64,000 nucleotides of DNA from Loripinus fragilis (Eukaryota; Mollusca; Bivalvia; Lucinida; Lucinidae): positions 99,572,368 through 99,636,367 of the forward strand of contig OZ026516.1 of NCBI GenBank assembly GCA_964019695.1. Reading direction: 5' to 3'. Positions within the stretch are counted from its first letter, which is position 1. Each line of letters opens with the position of its first letter. Positions 13,170-24,560 of the stretch are shown in pieces. The notes under the pieces are model-generated. The model was not told the DNA's origin. It ran no database searches and saw nothing but the letters and a program-made list of their open reading frames with translations. The position numbers and the translations under genes were made by a program.

Positions 13170-14807
13170 ATAGACTCATGTTCGATCGTGCTGAATTTTA
13201 AACCCATCCAAGATTTTATAGCTATCCTTGCTCCATCAATTAGAATGAATAAGACCCAATCAAAAATGAAGATGCTCGAGTGCTCACAACATTATACATT
13301 CATTTTTCAAACACTCAAGGGCAGCTAACTCAGTAGTTGATGATTGAAGCTAGTAGATATTCAAACTCATTCAAGCCTTTATAGTTATCCTTGCTACTTG
13401 CAGGACTGATGAAGTTTCAGCCAAAAATGAAAGCACTAGACTGCTCATAACATTTCTCTCATTATAAAACTATAGAGATTTTTTAAGACGTTCAAGGGCA
13501 GCTAACTCCGTAAACCCAAGTCATATCTTGCTGAATTTTGAACCCATCCAAGCTTTTGTAGCTATTCTTGTTACATGCAAGGCACATAACTCACAACATT
13601 ATACATTCATTTTTCAAACACTCAAGGGCAGCTAACTCAGTAGTTGATGATTGGAGCTAGCAGAAATTCAAACTCATTCAAGCCTTTTATAGTTATCCTT
13701 GCTACTAGCAAGACTGATGAAGTTTCAGCCAAAAATGAACGCACTAGACTACTCATAACATTTCTTTCATTATAAGTCTATGGGGATTTTTCAGACGTTC
13801 AAGGGCAGCTAACTCCGTAAACCCAAGTCATATCTTGCTAAATTTTGAAACCATCCAAGCATTTGTAACTGTACTTGTTACATGCAAAAATGAAGGTGCT
13901 AGTGTGCTCACAACAATATACATTCATTTTTCAAACGCTCAATGGCAGCTAACTCAGTAGTTGGTGATGAGATCTAGCAGAAATTCAAACTCATTCAAGC
14001 TTTCATAGCTGTCCTTATTACCTGCAAGATTGAATAAGATTTAATTAAAAATGAAAGCACTAGAGTGCTCGCAACATTTCTCCCATTATAAGTCTACGGA
14101 GATTTTTTTTGGTGTTCAAGAGCAGCTAACTCCGTAGAACCAGGTCCGATCTTGACGAATTTCGAACCCATTGAAGCTTTTAAAACTGTCCTTGTTACAT
14201 GCAAGAATAAATGAGATCCAATCAAAGATGAAGGTGCTAGAGTGTTCACAACATTATACACGCATTTTTCAAACGCTCAAGGGCAGCTAACTCAGTAGTT
14301 GGTAATGGGATTTGGCAGAAATTCAAACTCATACAACCTTTTATAATTGTCCTTGTTACCTGCAAGAACGAAGAAGACGCAATCAAAAATGAAAGCACTA
14401 GAATGCTATCAACATTCCTCCCATTATTATTCTATGGAGATTTTTTTAGACATTCAAGGGCAGTTAACTCCGTAAATCCGGGCCAGATCTTGCCAAATTT
14501 TAAACCCATCCAGGCTTTTATAGCTGTCCTTGTTACATGCAAGAATAAATATGATTCAATCAAAAATGAAGTTGCTAGAGTGCTCACAACATTATACATA
14601 CATTTTCAAATGCTCAATGGCAGCTAACTCAGTAGTTGTTGATGGGGTCTGGCAGAAATTCAAACTCATTCAAGCTTTTATGGCTGTCCTTGTTACCTGC
14701 AAGAATGAATACGATTGATCTTGAAATGAAAGCACTAGAGTGCTCACAACATTTCTCCCATTATAAGTCTATGGAGATGTTTTCAGACGTTCAAGGGCAG
14801 CTAACTC
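13170..14807 (+). repeat. Satellite higher-order unit 3 (1638 bp)
   Basis: Same order as units 1 and 2 but about 26 bases shorter, with small deletions near 13430 and 13885. After it the sequence switches to diverged monomers (ctctgcagatcc) and the array ends. Confidence 0.9.
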
Positions 14808-14984
14808 TGCAGATCCTGGTCCAATCTTGCCAAATTTTGAACCCATCCAAGTTTTTATTGCTGTCATTGAAACCTGCTGGAATAAAGATGATCCAAAGAA
14901 AAAAATAAGAGCTAGATTGCTCACAAGATTTTCCCCATTATAACCCTATGGGAGATATCTGTTGCCATGGAAACCAGAGAGTGG

Positions 14985-15900
14985 CCGTTCCACATAGGTA
15001 TTACTGTAATTAACAATTTACATATACTAGACTAATGAGTATGCGATAACAACAGTAATAACAGATGGATGGGTGGACGGATGACGGTCGGTCAGATGGA
15101 TTAGCTAAGAGTACCCCCATATTGTTTAACATGTGTCTCGCTGGCGTGTTGATTTGAGTTGCACTACTGCATGCACATACCATTAAATATGCAATAATTT
15201 GTCATTAAAACATCATTAAAGTGACTGAACCCATTGATCATTGCCATTGTTTTTGTTGAACTATTTTAATGGGATTATACTATACCACGAAAATAGCATG
15301 ATATTAAAGGGTGAATGTAAATTGTACTCCAACAGATATCCCAACTATAAAAGACACTAAAAACTTGTCAATTCTTACAAAGACCTGTTTAAATGCCATA
15401 TAATGGTAAAACTTTTAGTGAAACCTAAAGTAATGATTATAAATTAAAGCCCCATTGATTAAAAGTAAATATATTTGAATGACCTTAAAAGTAATGGCGC
15501 AAGTATTACAATGTTAGATAATTTAAGCGATGTACAGTGGTTTTTGATTAATTTAATGATGCAACTTGTTGAATGTTAAGTTGTTTAACAAGTTACTAAT
15601 TTCAATAGTCATAAATTTAATTATGCAGACAATTTGCTGTTAGGTAATTCAACATTTTAATGGCATTTAATTTAATGGGACAGTTATATCAAAGATAATA
15701 AATTCAAAAATATGTTAATGGCAATGAATTTAATGCAACAGGGCTACTAAAAAAACGTTAAACCGAATCAACGCTACTGATTGGGCTCATATGTACTATT
15801 TTGTTTCCTTTATTTATGTCAAATTATTTTTGTCAGTGGATCTAAATATATACGTACTTGGTGCATTATACATAATTATGAAAAATAAAAAATAAAATAA
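14985..15900. other. Intergenic DNA, nothing recognised
   Basis: AT-rich with repeated short taatg/cattaa motifs. A gatggatgggtggacggatg run sits at about 15063-15082. No exon or RNA gene. Confidence 0.5.
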
Positions 15901-15919
15901 TGAAATTTAAACTTACTAC

Positions 15920-15995
15920 CCAACAACCCTTTAATTTGAAATACATTCGTCCAAGTGATAAGGGTGGAAAATTCCATTAGGCATACATTGGATAA
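15920..15995 (-). repeat. Fragment of the gaccctgatcagacgcc MITE family
   Basis: ctacccaacaaccctt ... gaaaattccattaggcata matches the right half of the copy at 20776-21004. Confidence 0.65.
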
Positions 15996-15999
15996 GTCT

Positions 16000-17125
16000 G
16001 AAAAACAATTTGTTTTATGGTCTGTTCTGTTCTGATATCGACGTCTGGAGTTGCGATATCGAAATTCGCGCGCAAGCTCGTGTCTTCCGCTTTCACAACT
16101 CTGGACGTTATTCACCGATATCAGCAGAGGTAACTTTATTATTGAACAGTTAATATTTAAATTATTTGTGGGGTATAAAAAACCGCAAACATCAGCTTTT
16201 GAAACCCCAGTTCAAGCAATTCCATTAATAAAAATATATTGATTCTGAAGACGTCAAATATTAAACACTCTTGTGAACTCTGAATTTGTTTACGAGGTGA
16301 ATCTAATTTCTTCGAAACATTTCCGCGTATCTATTGCCATAATAAAATTGATTAAACAAGTTTTTATCGTAAACAACACAAAGAACAAGGCGTTTAAAAT
16401 GATGAAATGTTACTGATGCCTTAACCCCTTTTACAATCTGTCTGTTCTTGATTGGCTTTCTCAATGTTTTCTGACATATAGAAAAGGAGGAAAGATTGTA
16501 TGGCCAAGTGTTATTGCTTGGAAAACAGCCGATGCATTCGCTTGAAAGACAGCAGTCATCTGCAATTCAATATAAAGCATTTTACAGCAGTAACGTTGAT
16601 TACATTTTCGCATAACGTCGCCCCATAATGTAAATCTGGAGAGTAAATATCCGTAAAAGTAATTTATTGAGATTTCTAAACATCATAACGCATTTGTCTG
16701 GTTAGAATGGAACACGCTTCTGAAATATTTTATACAGAATTAGTCTCTTACGCTGTCTCCTCGATGCTTTACTGTACTCTCGCACTTAGAAATCAATTTT
16801 ATTGTTTTGACTAAAAGAATGTTTCTTTGGTGAGAGGAGTGGAAAAATGGACTTCTATTCAGAGAACGGCTGACTAGTATTATACAGCTATTCGGTCACT
16901 GTATCGCCACGTGATATGAAATGTCCAGGTCTCTTGTAAAGCCAACGTAGATAGGAACCAGATGTGGGCGTGGCTTCCTGTAAATGAAATTTATAACCTA
17001 AACTATTGGTGTGTTTTTTTTTCGATTTCTGTTTGGTGGTATCATTGATAGGCTACCAGTAAGCGTAATAAAGCGGACCACTGATTTTCGCCAGCCAGCC
17101 AAACGCCATTCGAGTGGTGCTTTTC
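16000..17125. other. Intergenic DNA with a small CpG-rich patch
   Basis: The stretch at about 16035-16125 is richer in CG dinucleotides than its surroundings and ends in a possible donor (cagcagaggtaact). I could not link it to any exon. The rest shows nothing recognisable. Confidence 0.35.
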
Positions 17126-17129
17126 TTAG

Positions 17130-18930
17130 TTTAGTTTAAACATGATTGCCAAATTTGATACAGCAATGGGGTTGGGTCACAAGTTCTAACAGCCTTAGTT
17201 ACGACCCTACCCCTACAATTTAAACATACATAAAAGCTAATAAACATGGCTAAACATGTACAAATACATATGAATACTAAACAAGGTCTGAAGAAGTTTG
17301 GTGAAAACAGTACAAACAACAAAACACAATAAATAAATAAATAAATAAATAAGTAATAATATCTGTTTCCAACAGTAAAGTAAGGAGGAACATGTGCTAT
17401 GCTTAACTTTGAGATTACACGCTTTTTAAAACTTGGCAATGATGGTATATTTTTTATTTTGTCAAGAGAATTCCATAGCCTAATGGCTGATGGAAAACAA
17501 GATTTCTGTGAAATACTAGTTTGATTAAGAGGTACAGATATATTTCTATTGTTTCTCAAGGGTTTATCAGAAATTTAACTAACTAAAGGAGGAATTAAAT
17601 CGTGTGTGTAAGAAGGCACCAGATCAGTATTTACATTAAACATAAATGATAGTGTATTTTACTGCCGTCTTTGTGATAGAGATGCCCATCCACATTCTTT
17701 GTACAAGTTTTCCAATGACACAGATCTAGTCAACCCAGTAACATTTCGGGCTGCTTAGTTTTGGATTTTTTAAAGTGTTTGTGAGTCTTGTTTAGAGCAT
17801 TCATCCCTTACAACTGACGCATATTCTACAACTGGTAACAATATGAGTGTGCCACTGGTCATTACTACTTAATATTACACTCAAATGTTTATGGCTATCT
17901 ACAAAGCTAATTGCAATATTATCAAAAATAAGATGTGGTTAGAGCTCTAGCTTTTTAAGGGTAAATAAGACAGCCTCGGTTTTCAATGGATTAAAGGTAA
18001 CTACTGTCTGGCCCAGTTTGACAACAGTTGTAAATCATGGTTAATTATACCAGCTATGTTAGCAATATTTTCTGCAGCATAAAATAACGAGCTATCATCT
18101 GCAAACAGCCTTGTCAAACTACGAAGTTTTTTGGCTATATCGTGAATATATACTAAAACAAAAAGAAGCCCTAGAACATATTCTTGAGGCACGCCAGAAA
18201 AGATAGATTTTAAGCCAGAGTAACATGATTTAAAACAAACTTTCTGTTTTCGTTGGCATTAATAACTATTTAACCACTCTAAAAGTTTCCCGTCGATGCC
18301 ATTTTGTCTCAACTTAGCTAGAAGACCCTTATGTCAAACTCTATCAAATGCTTTTGACACATCACAGAAGACAATACAAGACAACATGCTATTATAAAAA
18401 GCTTGACATACGTATATTTTGAAAAATGTCAGTTAACTGAAACACTGTTGAATGATGAGGTAGGAAACCAGATTGATATAAGAGTTTATTGTCTATTAGA
18501 AAATTATACATATTCTTGAAAACAATCCTTTCTTGTAGTTTTCAAATACAGCCCAAGAATGCAACTGGTCTATTATTAGAGGGTTGAGATTTGTCTCCCT
18601 TCTTAAAAAATGAAAATAACGTTCGCAAGTTTCCATATATCAGAAATTATACTCATCAAAGGGCCTATTCATTAAAATGCAGAGGGGTTTTGAAACCGGT
18701 TTTGACACACTCTTGAGACACACTCTTGAGCATTTCATGGTTTATGCCATCATCACCACTTGCTTTGTTAGAGTTGAGTACTTCGATAATATTTTCAATT
18801 ACGAGTTCATTGCAGTTTATTTGAGAAAGATAGTTATCAGTGAGCTTAGTTAGGGGAGATAACTTGGTTTCTCTATTTTCGACTGTTGAGATAGAAGCAA
18901 AATAGTCGTTCAAACTAACTTCATTTTTAC
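17130..18930 (-). pseudogene. Decayed LINE reverse transcriptase
   Basis: Minus-strand fragments in RT order: NDYFASIS and NSNKASGDDGI near 18740-18915, IVFCDVSKAFDRV near 18330-18375, GVPQEYVLG...VYIHDIA near 18140-18200, RLFADDSSLF near 18080-18110 with the catalytic Asp pair kept, and the C-terminal SCFPSAIRLWNSLD near 17450-17500. Frameshifts and stops separate the blocks. It is a Jockey/CR1-type non-LTR relic in which no endonuclease domain was seen. A short taaa run sits at 17331-17351. Confidence 0.9.
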
Positions 18931-18974
18931 ACTACCCTGATGAAGGTGTTTCTCTTGTGGGCCGTTAGTGACCC

Positions 18975-19253
18975 GACATGCGCTGATCCAAGAGGGGGCA
19001 GGTGTCCAGACCCAACCACCCCGGAAAATCACAAGTTCTATAGGTTTCCATAGGAATTAGGAATTGAACCAGGAAAATATTGGACCATCTGGAAAATGTT
19101 TGACCCCCTCCCCTGGAAACTTGGAAAATTATAGTTTCCTTGAAATAAACCATTGGACCCCCTATATAAAATTAGCTGAGGACTAACGTCAGAACTTTTT
19201 TCTGTCAGCTGGGTCTGTACTCCCCCTGACGAAAATTCCTGGATCCGCGCATG
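18975..19253 (-). mobile_element. Repeat with catgcgc / gatccgcgcatg ends, copy 1
   Basis: Starts with catgcgctgatccaag and ends with ttcctggatccgcgcatg, so the ends form inverted repeats. Other copies are at 26465-26697 and 41486-41728. The overlapping 62- and 90-codon frames are not genes. Confidence 0.75.
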
Positions 19254-19426
19254 TCCGAGACTCTCTGCTGGTTGGAAGCTATGATTGTTGCGCTTTTTTG
19301 CCATATTCACTTGTAGCTATATTAGCTTTCTCGTTGATTTGCGTTTTCTGTAATGTTAATATTTACCCAGCAAATATTTCTAACTCCCAACATGCCGGCG
19401 CAGTCAAAAGCAATCACATCATCTGA

Positions 19427-19656
19427 ACGTCGTCGTGAGAAAACCTAATTTTGGGGCATGCGAACAACAAAGGCGCTGGTCAGCCTGCGCATCTGCGCAG
19501 GCTGATCAAGCCTTTATTATTCGCCCTGAGGAAAATTCGATAGCTAAACCTGCTTCGTTCAGATTTTCGATATTCCAGCTAGTCTCTGTAGCTGAGCAGA
19601 CTGGTTTGAGCATAACCTGATCGCAGAACCCAAAGACGGATCTTTTCGCGGCGGGT
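19427..19656 (+). mobile_element. MITE, gtcacgaaaaacctgtctt family, copy 1
   Basis: Terminal repeats cgtcgtgagaaaacct / ...ggatcttttcgcggcg and an internal palindrome cagcctgcgcatctgcgcag. The copies at 40951-41187 and 41908-42142 have the same layout. Confidence 0.8.
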
Positions 19657-19824
19657 ACCATCTATTCCTGTATGTATAACATGACAGATGCAATCTTCCT
19701 CCCGAACTGGCTCCATCAATCAGAAAATATTTTCAATTCCGAATTTGTCAGACAATCTTGTGCTTTCTCACCTCATTCTGCCCTCAATCAAAATATGTTG
19801 TAACAATTTAGTCTTATGGTTAAT

Positions 19825-19980
19825 ATCAAACCTTATCAGAGCCCGGCTCTATACAGATATGTTAGCTTTACAAAGCCGTCCATTTAAGCCTAGATATGCC
19901 CATATTATTGTTTATCGCATTGGTATCGTCTGTTTTTGGGACATGGTATGGCTTTTTGTACTTATTGCATATGCTTAACC
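19825..19980 (+). repeat. Direct duplicate of ~150 bp, copy 1
   Basis: ccttatcagagcccggctct through tttgggacatggtatgg recurs almost unchanged at 20511-20665, about 690 bases away. Confidence 0.85.
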
Positions 19981-20034
19981 CATTTAAGCCTAGCGTCCTT
20001 TTTGTGGAACAATTAAGTCTTATGGTTAATATCA

Positions 20035-20335
20035 AAGTAAGTAAGGTTGCAAAGATCAGGAATCGATACAATCAAGTACCACACCTGACCCAGGATACCA
20101 ATGGGAAAGTGACAAACTCACAGAAGACACCACAAACGAGAGCCAAGAGGTCAGCCCTTTCCCAGCAGGTGACCACGAAGCACATATAAACAGACGGGCA
20201 CAAAACATAGCAAACACAAGACAGAACAAAAACATAAAAGATCCACAAAAGAAGTACCGCCTTGGAACGGTCAGTAAAATATATTACTGGAGGGCTTAAA
20301 CCGGTTTAACGGCGCCAACCTCACCCTTAATTCAG
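20035..20335 (-). mobile_element. Element related to family A, inverted copy
   Basis: Reverse complement of the 6555-6735 type: aagatcaggaatcgatacaa at the left, and gggcttaaaccggtttaacg followed by gcgccaacctcaccctt at the right. Confidence 0.8.
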
Positions 20336-20349
20336 ATGTGGATCAAGAC

Positions 20350-20487
20350 ACATAGAAAGTCAAAAGTATTGCAAAATGCTACCCTTAAAGCATTCTGCAA
20401 TACTTAAAACCTTCACTAAGCGATAATTTGTCAGGAAAACCAATTTTTTGTCTTCTTGTGTGGCCGCTTAAGACAGGTTTACTGTAA
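20350..20487. mobile_element. MITE, acagtaaaacctgt family, partial copy
   Basis: Retains the gtattgcaaaatgct...agcattctgcaatactt palindrome and the right terminal taagacaggtttactgta. The left end is lost. Confidence 0.75.
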
Positions 20488-20510
20488 ATTTACGCGCACA
20501 AAGACGCAGC

Positions 20511-20665
20511 AAACCTTATCAGAGCCCGGCTCTATGCAGACATGTTAGCTTTACAAAGCCGTCCATTTAAGCCTAGACATGCCCATATTATTGTTTTTAT
20601 CGCGTTGGTATCGTCTGTTTTTGGGACATGGTATGGGCTTTTGCGAATTATTGCATATTATGCTT
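20511..20665 (+). repeat. Direct duplicate of ~150 bp, copy 2
   Basis: Near-identical to 19825-19980, with a few substitutions and short indels. Confidence 0.85.
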
Positions 20666-20775
20666 AATACATTTGGTTTAAACAGTATTTTATTTGATCA
20701 ATCACAATTACATAAGTACAATATCATAGAAGTAGGATCTGGCAGTAAGCCGTGAGGCTTATTTTGGCCATTTAA

Positions 20776-21004
20776 TCCATTTAAGCCTAGAGTCCGTTTT
20801 TGTGGGACATAGGCGAACAGTGGAGACCTAGACCCAGACCAGACGCCACAGAACGCAGCGTTTGATCAGGGTCTCCACTGTTTGCTTACATGATGTGTCA
20901 AATTTAAATAAAAGTGAAAACGACCACCCAACAACCCTTAAAACGGAAATGGACTGGTCCAATTGATGAGAGAGGGAAATTCCATTCGGCATAAAAGGGT
21001 TAAG
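20776..21004 (-). mobile_element. MITE, gaccctgatcagacgcc family, inverted copy
   Basis: Left end catttaagcctagagtcc. The core is cagaccagacgccacag ... gtttgatcagggtctcc, and the right part carries acccaacaaccctt and ttccattcggcat. It mirrors 8270-8486. Confidence 0.8.
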
Positions 21005-21544
21005 CACGCATGTGCAGCTATATGTATCTGGTGAGGCTAGAAGCCAATAAATTGGCCTGAGCATTCTTTGTGTGTGAGAGCAGCGAAAGTTCTGGCGAGA
21101 CTGTTTCCGTAGGCTTCAACCGGTGATCTTGGGAGCATTTGTTGTGAACATGGATTATGTAACAAAAATGATAATTGATGGAAGCCAATGGATGTTGTAG
21201 AACTTGTGACTATCTCTAGAACTAGTGCATTTTACATGCGTTTATATGCTGGTTTTACACCGCATGTAACTGTTATCTTTAAGTCTTGGTCGTTAACTAA
21301 ATCACCGGTTCTTATACGACTGGTTCCAAAAGAGCAAATATTCACACGATGATATTTCTGTGTAAATATGTGTAATGCGCAGCTAGCTGCTGCAGTCAAG
21401 TCTAATGATGTGCATCTTAGTTGTTTGGTTAATGCTCTTGTGGTATATAACCCAATCATAAATCATGCAGATTTTTCCGCTTAAACTTGTCAAATATCCG
21501 AAGGAAAGTACCATAGATGTTGGTTTATCAATCCTCAAAATATG

Positions 21545-21745
21545 CATTTACCCTTAATGCGCCAATCGCAACTAAAGTCGTCTGCTTTTCTCATCTGCTG
21601 AAATGTTTAAAATGCCTCTATGGCAAACAGTGTGGACCCAGAGCAGACTGCTCCTATAGGAGCAGTCTGTTCTGGGTCCACACTGTTTGCTACTATACGT
21701 AAATTAGTCAGTAATGTTAGATAATTATTTGCAGCAGACGACTTC
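21545..21745. mobile_element. MITE with a 68-bp near-perfect central palindrome
   Basis: The palindrome spans 21623-21690 (gcaaacagtgtggacccaga ... tccacactgtttgc) with one mismatched pair. The outer arms carry gtcgtctgc and gcagacgac. A copy split by a SINE lies at 23041-23343, and a related outer arm pair at 53870-54035. Confidence 0.85.
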
Positions 21746-21749
21746 AGCA

Positions 21750-23035
21750 GAGGACATTTTCAGATGCATTTTTTTCTTGGCGCTTTAATTAAGGTAGTAC
21801 CGGACTCACCGGCATATGTCCAAAAGTGTTTTATCTTTTAATATATTATAATATAGACTTATACTTATAATTTAAGACAAAAAAAACAATACCTCACCGT
21901 TCTTTTTAAAAAGTTATTTGATGTCAAAAACTGCAAAATCGCAGATTTTTGAAATAGACAAACACAGATTTTGTTAACAAATTAACAAGAAACGCAATAC
22001 AGTTTTTTTTTCAGAACAAATACTACTCACACCAGAGATATAAATAAAAACAAAAAATAGTGAAATAAAATGTATTTACACAATTTATTAAGCAAAATCC
22101 TAATTAAGTCAAACGAATAAATGCCAAAAAAAACATTAATATTCAAAATAAACATATCAGAGAATGTAACTGGAACAACAAAAAACATATTTTTACAAAG
22201 ATATTTTCATGAAGAATCTAATGATTGAATAAAAAATATGTGTCACCGTGCTCGTTTTTTTGTTTTGGTGACTTTTCTGAAAAATCCTGAAGCAAATAAA
22301 GACTATAATAAGTGTTGTCTCCCCTTTCAGCCAATTTTTTTGTTTGTCTACGCCCTATGTAATATCACTGGGCGGAGACATAGCTATTATTGATTAAGCA
22401 CTGACAAATGGGCATAGAAAATGACAAAAAAGATTTTGACCTAGCATATGTTACCCAGCACATTACATTATGATTCTCATTAAAGCATGGCTATAGCATG
22501 TCTTGATACTTTGATGCTTTCTTACACGTAGGATTTATGTAGATAAAAGCTAAAAATTATAGCTTTATTCCTGATGCATGGATCTATATGGATCTATATG
22601 TCATTTAAAGAATAAACTTACAAATATCCTTGTATTAATGTTTGGCAAGCCTGAATGTGATGTGTTGCAACCAGAACCACACAGCGGTGAGGCCTGCAAC
22701 ACATTATCGCACAAGGGCTTGACAAACGTTAATATACAGAAAGGAATGTTATATTGTCATTGTAATATATTATAGGACTTTTTGGGTACTATAAAGGTGG
22801 TAACTTTAATTTTCATATCTGGGCGTGGTTCGGTTATTTCAACTGCTCAAGAATGGAAATCAGGTTCTATCCATTGGTTAAGCGTTTAAAAGTTGCTTGA
22901 GCCGCGCAGGTCTGCGTGCATTTCATGAAAGTCCTGTCCGTTAATGCACTGAACCCACATTTATTAACCCTTAAAGCGTATATTACAACACAATCGTATG
23001 TTTTTATCGTCTATTGAAATATTATGAAGCCTCTT
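21750..23035. other. Intergenic DNA, nothing recognised
   Basis: AT-rich. Short direct and inverted words such as tgttgcaac/cctgcaacac near 22664-22702 do not form a recognised element. Confidence 0.45.
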
Positions 23036-23040
23036 AAAAA

Positions 23041-23343
23041 AACAGTGTAGATCTAGAGCAGACTGCTCGTCCGGTCCCATACTTTCGTGGAGATTGATCA
23101 TGAAATGATTTCTACGATCATTCTCCTCCCTTCCGCTGATTCAAGAAGGGTTGTTGTCAGTTACAAGTGAAGGTATGTGCACGAATTACTGGTTAATCGC
23201 TTGTTCTAGCCTGCCCAGGAAAAAGTGTGGTTAGGTGAACTGACCGTCCCTCAATGACCATAGCTGTTGACTTGGGACGTAAAGCAACAAAACAAACAAA
23301 CAAACAAAACCTAGAGCAGTCTGATCTGGGTCCACACTGTTTG
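23041..23343. mobile_element. MITE copy split by a SINE insertion
   Basis: Left arm aacagtgtagatctagagca at 23041-23060 and right arm ctgatctgggtccacactgt at 23321-23340 match the palindrome at 21623-21690. They are separated by ~240 bases of SINE-like sequence. Confidence 0.8.
23070..23310 (+). mobile_element. SINE inserted in MITE
   Basis: Ends with gacttgggacgtaaagcaac and an aaac-repeat tail. The same tail is seen on the SINE at 39236-39445. The tRNA-like head is not evident, so the copy may be 5'-truncated or a different subfamily. Confidence 0.65.
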
Positions 23344-23560
23344 CCTCTGTACTAATGTTAAACAATAAACACACACTTTCGAATGTAGTTATAACGCCTC
23401 ATTTTCAGATTTTACCTATGTCTAAAGTAGACTAATATGGCAGTCATGAGGTGCCGCCTTTACAGTATCCAAAAAGTTCTAGAATACTTTCCTTTCAAGC
23501 AAAAGCATTTCCAAAAAAAAAAAAAATGTCCACTGTAACATCGTGAAGCATACAACAAAA

Positions 23561-23757
23561 CCACACCTTATAGGCGCAATCGAAAACATCAATACTATCG
23601 ACGATTATAGACCAAAAATAGTTAGAATCGTAGTTTTTTTTTTTATTACCATCACTCATCGAACAGGCGACACTTTGCAATCAAAACACTGTTTCTAGCG
23701 AGTTTTGATCCGCGTTCGTCAATGGTTAAGAGTGTTTTCGATTGCTCACTATCCGGT
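23561..23757. mobile_element. MITE, ggcaatcgaaaac family, copy 1
   Basis: Left end taggcgcaatcgaaaaca and right end gtgttttcgattgctcacta form inverted repeats. Two further copies follow at 23865-24046 and 24413-24560. Confidence 0.7.
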
Positions 23758-23864
23758 GTGGAAACAAACTATTTTTTCAACAGAAACATGACTGAAAAAT
23801 GTAGATAACTCCTAGCTCTTGTTTCAGATTGTTTTGGTTACGTATTCATTGTATCAATACACAT

Positions 23865-24046
23865 ACCGGATAGGTGGCAATCGAAAACGTTGATGCTATC
23901 GACGAACGTAGATCAAATACCGTCAGAAACAGACTTTTTGGATTGCAGTTTGTTTGCCTGACTGGCGATAAATGGAAAATTCTAGCGATTTGCGATCCAC
24001 GTTCATCGATTGTTCAGAGCCTTCTCGATTGTCGCCTATCCGATGT
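23865..24046. mobile_element. MITE, ggcaatcgaaaac family, copy 2
   Basis: Begins ccggataggtggcaatcgaa and ends ctcgattgtcgcctatccga, a clear terminal inverted repeat. The 60-codon frame across it is not a gene. Confidence 0.8.
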
Positions 24047-24412
24047 AATAAAGTAGCGTATCTTATGATAATTGAATATTTTGGTCATTTCTCAATACAG
24101 CATAAGCGACGGTATCTTAACTCGCAGAGGATATCCGTGAGCAGGTTGAAATGGTAATTATTCCTGGATCCGCGCATCTGTACCATGCTTGCCAACCGTT
24201 AATATACAGAAAAGAATGTTATATTGTCATATATCTTCCTTTCAGGCACATGCAATTCCAATTAATTTTATTAAAATGTATGCAGAAATGTCCATTTTAT
24301 CATCATGAAACATGCAACGAAACAAAATAATTTTTTCAACAGTAACATGAAAAAACTCCTAGCCCTTGTATCAGATTGTTTTGGCTACGTCTTCAGTATA
24401 TCAAAAACACAC

Positions 24413-24560
24413 TAGATAGGCGGCAATCGAAAACGGTAATGCTATCGACGAACGTAGTTAAATATTGTAAGTAACAGAATTTTGGATTGATGTTTGTAGT
24501 CCGATAGGCAACAAATGGCAATCACAAACACTGTTTCTAGCAATTTGATGGGACCTAAAA
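24413..24560. mobile_element. MITE, ggcaatcgaaaac family, partial copy 3
   Basis: Shares gataggcggcaatcgaaaac and atcgacgaacgtag with copy 2. The right end is eroded. Confidence 0.65.

Larger units (their letters stand above)
9400..14980 (+). repeat. Satellite array, alternating ~161/~177-bp monomers
   Basis: The core gcagctaactc recurs about every 161 then 177 bases from about 9480 to 14800. Between 11494 and 13158 the spacings are 163, 181, 130, 177, 161, 177, 161, 177, 160 and 177. The two monomer types form a ~338-bp dimer. Outer monomers (9400-9840 and 14808-14980) are diverged and the middle is homogenised into higher-order units. Monomer length and likely host recall the bivalve BIV160 satellite group. 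That link is from memory and unverified. All 62- to 90-codon frames here recur at the repeat period and are not genes. Confidence 0.95.

Noticed and set aside
11227..14908. Seven plus-strand frames of 62-90 codons as a small gene family
   Set aside because: They recur at the satellite higher-order period, overlap in two phases and have no start context. They are products of the tandem repeat.
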